Of a stretch of 64,000 nt of DNA, positions 63,201-64,000 are shown one piece after another. The stretch is taken from NCBI GenBank assembly GCA_945902745.1, contig CAMDNE010000012.1, positions 33,622-97,621 on the forward strand. The letters run 5' to 3'. Origin of the DNA: Chitinophaga pinensis (GTDB taxonomy: Bacteria > Bacteroidota > Bacteroidia > Flavobacteriales_D > Crocinitomicaceae). The translations under genes were made by a program, and so were the position numbers. The notes under the pieces were generated by a model. That model made no database searches and had not been told where the DNA came from. It was given only the letters and a program-made list of their open reading frames with translations. Numbering within the stretch: position 1 is the stretch's first letter; each line of letters starts with the position of its first letter.

Positions 63201-64000
63201 GCTGTGCCAGCAAACAATGGAACATTTACGGTAACAGCAACGGATCAGAATGGTTGTACAGCAAGTGCAACTACTGCTGCACTAACGGTTCGCCCGACAA
63301 TAACAGCTAGCATTTCCGGAGCAACAACTGTTTGTCAAGGTGCAACGGCTCCGACTGTTACTTTTACAAATCCTTTGTCTTTGCCGATCACAATAAGTTA
63401 TAATGTGAACGGAGGAGCAACACAAACCATCAATGTTGTCGCTAATGGCTCTGCAACATTGACGCAATCTACTGCATCATCAGGAGCTTTTACCTACAAT
63501 TTAGTAAGCGCAGTTTATCAGTCGGCACCGACATGTTCTGCAACTATCAGTGGAGCGATTACAGTTACGGTGTATGGAACTCCAACAACGGCAACAGTTG
63601 GAGCTACTCAAAATATTTGTGGTTCACTTGTAAGTGCATCGTTGGGAGGTAATACTCCAGGTGTAGGAACAGGAGCATGGAGTATAGTAAGTGGAGGAAC
63701 AGGAACGTTTAGTAACGCAGCTTCAGGTACATCAACCTTTACAGCCAATGCATATGGAACATATGTACTACGTTGGACAATCAGCAATGGAACATGTACA
63801 GCAAGTACAGCAAATGTAACGGTTAACTATTACCAAACTCCAACAACGGCAACAGTAGGAGCTACTCAAAATATTTGTGGTTCACTTGTAAGTGCATCGT
63901 TGGGAGGTAATACTCCAGGTGTAGGAACAGGAGCATGGAGTATAGTAAGTGGAGGAACAGGAACGTTTAGTAACGCAGCTTCAGGTACATCAACCTTTAC
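57261..64000 (+). CDS. giant repetitive surface adhesin-like protein, 3' end outside window
   Basis: An open frame of 2,246 codons with no stop, running off the right edge. The signal peptide has a long polar front (MIRSSQHSSNLHASSWRK) and a hydrophobic core ending at KVWGQ. Order of parts: jelly-roll-like domain to about 220; passenger-type repeats (ILSGANTYTGSTSL, then two 163-residue copies) at about 330-690; fibronectin-like at about 810-910; an IPT/TIG domain near 1035 (ISSFSPGSQCIGQNVVVTG); PKD-like parts; a GEVED domain near 1470-1570 (YIDYNQNGNFLDANELVY, WGETEDYCVTI); more Ig-like parts; then a near-perfect 86-residue repeat at the edge. A T9SS tail is expected but not visible. The role is probably adhesion or gliding. 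Confidence 0.88.
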   Translation, partial: MIRSSQHSSNLHASSWRKAVRGLVVCMCVVVVLLGSGKVWGQVNAFSETFEATNQLTLVNGTQTNKWYRGSTTGYCNGVTGLYISNNNSAYAYTNTSTSVVHAYFDLVIPAGATNIRLKYNSKVNGEASWDDVKVYQSLNTFTPLAGTAISGAPVLLQTIQNVASCTQYSHTLASGAGTTVRIIFQWRNDGSTGSGSATIDDIAVSYNTNYYWNGSNTTALSQTWNNTTPNRWSSPTAAATLNATWPTASGNYIANFNNAAASNVTLPGTIAFAPISINIGNSNHTFVTSAASAFSCPITIGANTLKLAPGSAANSLTLSGVISGTGPITSATGLTILSGANTYTGSTSLSSGILRATTSASALGAGALTISGGELQLANNTALSFNRNTTISGSATITSDLLASGAGVTHTLGTLSIGAQTLTVQNGTNVTSGTGGVTFGNTTLSGAATFQANANSLLTFSGTIGGNFLKSFAGVGDITATGIVSGSGGMNKAGSGILTLSGVNTFTGVLTLSNGKLLAKTSASALGAGTLTISGGELQLANNTALIFNRNTTISGSATITSDRLASGAGVTHTLGTLSIGAQTLTIARGANVTSGTAGVTFGNTTLTGAATFQANANSLLTFSGTIGGNFLKSFAGDGNITATGIVSGSGGMNKAGSGILTLSGANTYTGATTIGAGILQISASERITNSSNLILSGGTFRTGATTGFAETMGTLQLTANSNIVLGTSVHNLTFAASNGVSWTASTTLTINGWTGTAGSSGTAGRIFVGNSATGLTAGQLAQITFTGYGLATQLSTGEIVPIGACIAPTTQAFNITTASITGTSASINWSNGNGAGRVVYVNTTNSFTAPTNGFNPAANTTYTSGQQCIFNGTGSGPVAITDLVSGTTYYVRVYEYCSPTRNYNINSSTGNPGSFVTLACIQPTAFVTAIAPTNNTPLIIATNTFAGEYNTISTIVSGNTYQFSSSVTSDWLVLTDASNNVLTSGTTPISWAASFAGTVRLHVSTNNLCGTQATNRTTSITCTSCVPPSISSFSPGSQCIGQNVVVTGLNFNNITSVTISGIVATYVVNSSAQITVTVPVGAVTGAIVVNGSAGSATSPTNLTVIPVPSQPSAIAGALDPEIGLTQAYSVTNVSGVTYTWSFSGPNGWLVASGQGSNAITATVGTANTTITVTPSNACGNGTPITLITTIPAYRSRMITANYGSSNWCAGETRSSTFTIKNTGTATWFASGSSTCPAPANNNQVAVAYKWNADPFYDSYSNNRNLLPSNVTPGNTVNVTFNVQPPNGNPIGLNNLSTKLIAQECEWFADAYISPSITITQGPTASAISGSASPCAGTTQTYSVTNISGMSYAWTVPSGWTINSGAGTSSISVTVGSAGGNITLTPSNSCGTGIVQSLSVSVSVGGGCECLTYSSIYASSTSDTELSNVTFGTLNNSSTCATVGPGSGSIQNRYSNYAGSISPPNLQQGQTYSFSLSSITCGGNYNNGFQIYIDYNQNGNFLDANELVYSSAASTSGPYTQTGSALIPVAASLGTTRMRVVSIEASFPVTTNYAENTYNWGETEDYCVTITAAPACSGAPTAGTATPTTASFCVSNSTTINLTGYSSGVLGLTFQWKQSLVSGGPYTNVTTGAGGTTTNYTTPTLFETTYYVCIVTCSNSGLSSTSSQAAVTVIPSPTISPSPVALCNGASATLTASPSGASYLWSTGATTQSITVTTPGAYSVTVTQGICSLSANANVISATAPTVTSSIDQTLVCQGTNVNLTSSGAATSSNYSAISISHSLLTGTVTNGPTGDDNVASATIPFTFNFYGNNYTGITISTNGNIQFSSSSNALSSQLIPTAGGNLDNYISLCWADLFPTTGQITYFSSGSAPNRVFVINYNNVAFYSGGGSVTGQIRLFETTNIIEVALGSVSNTSYNKVLGIENSTGSDGITPINRNYAIWSTSSNEGWRFLPPSIISYSWAGSSYSSSLQSPTLAAVPANNGTFTVTATDQNGCTASATTAALTVRPTITASISGATTVCQGATAPTVTFTNPLSLPITISYNVNGGATQTINVVANGSATLTQSTASSGAFTYNLVSAVYQSAPTCSATISGAITVTVYGTPTTATVGATQNICGSLVSASLGGNTPGVGTGAWSIVSGGTGTFSNAASGTSTFTANAYGTYVLRWTISNGTCTASTANVTVNYYQTPTTATVGATQNICGSLVSASLGGNTPGVGTGAWSIVSGGTGTFSNAASGTSTF
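58335..59309 (+). repeat. 489-bp in-frame tandem duplication in the giant gene
   Basis: Two copies of a 163-residue unit start at 58335 and 58824, each opening TSASALGAG. The first 440 bases are very similar, with scattered changes. The second copy diverges after GANTYTGATT at about 59280. Confidence 0.88.
63579..64000 (+). repeat. 258-bp in-frame repeat reaching the window edge
   Basis: A unit of 86 residues (TPTTATVGATQNICGSLVSA is its start) begins at 63579 and again at 63837. The 164 bases of the second copy that are visible differ from the first at one base. More copies may follow beyond the window. Confidence 0.92.

Overview
The window is about 64 kb of AT-rich bacterial chromosome, almost certainly from the phylum Bacteroidetes and most likely the order Flavobacteriales (a Fluviicola/Crocinitomicaceae-like bacterium is a guess). 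The evidence is: secreted proteins with C-terminal type IX secretion (T9SS) sorting domains, many small lipoproteins, TonB-dependent import, promoters of the Bacteroidetes type (TTG, about 19 nt, TAnnTTTG), a DnaE fused to a proofreading exonuclease domain, an ATP-type PEP carboxykinase and a GWxTD protein. I see no phage, insertion sequence, CRISPR or defence island.

Layout. 1-3193: the 5' part of citrate synthase and a secreted dipeptidyl peptidase IV. 3307-11876: a probable six-gene operon for use of extracellular nucleic acid (lamin-tail protein, TonB receptor, T9SS-secreted endonuclease I, 5'-nucleotidase split in two genes, barrel protein). 11923-15279: lipoamide dehydrogenase and an unknown lipoprotein. 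15294-21505: an RND efflux operon with its own TetR regulator and a palindromic operator. 21540-21895: dense short tandem repeats. 21900-26150: dapD, ruvX, def, a lipoprotein and three DUF1573 paralogues. 26274-36618: dnaE, a SirB1-like protein, an orphan terminator, a membrane patatin, a thioesterase and dnaA. 36753-44647: a glycine-rich T9SS protein, a lipoprotein hydrolase, a YigZ protein, an M42-type peptidase and CorA. 44671-49454: pckA, elbB, two paralogous lipoproteins and rimO. 49459-51992: a 13-residue-repeat lipoprotein, an ECF sigma factor and a protein that appears to span both membranes. 51983-55805: xerD, aroQ, a glycosyltransferase and a GWxTD protein. 55978-56561: tRNA-Ser(TGA) followed by tandem repeats bounded by a copy of the tRNA 3' end. 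57261-64000: the first 2,246 codons of a giant repetitive surface protein, cut by the window edge.

How the genes fit together. The nucleic acid locus reads as a chain: an exported nuclease cuts DNA or RNA, a lamin-tail protein may hold it at the surface, a TonB receptor imports fragments, and the split 5'-nucleotidase releases phosphate and nucleosides in the periplasm. The sigma/anti-sigma pair at 49936-51992 is the most unusual architecture: one predicted chain carries a cytoplasmic head, one inner-membrane helix, a long polar linker and a terminal outer-membrane barrel. The window end shows active repeat evolution, with an internal repeat differing from its neighbour at one base in 164. 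Several start codons were moved inward from the longest possible frame on family length, signal-peptide position or spacing. All assignments come from reading motifs by eye; no database search was run.
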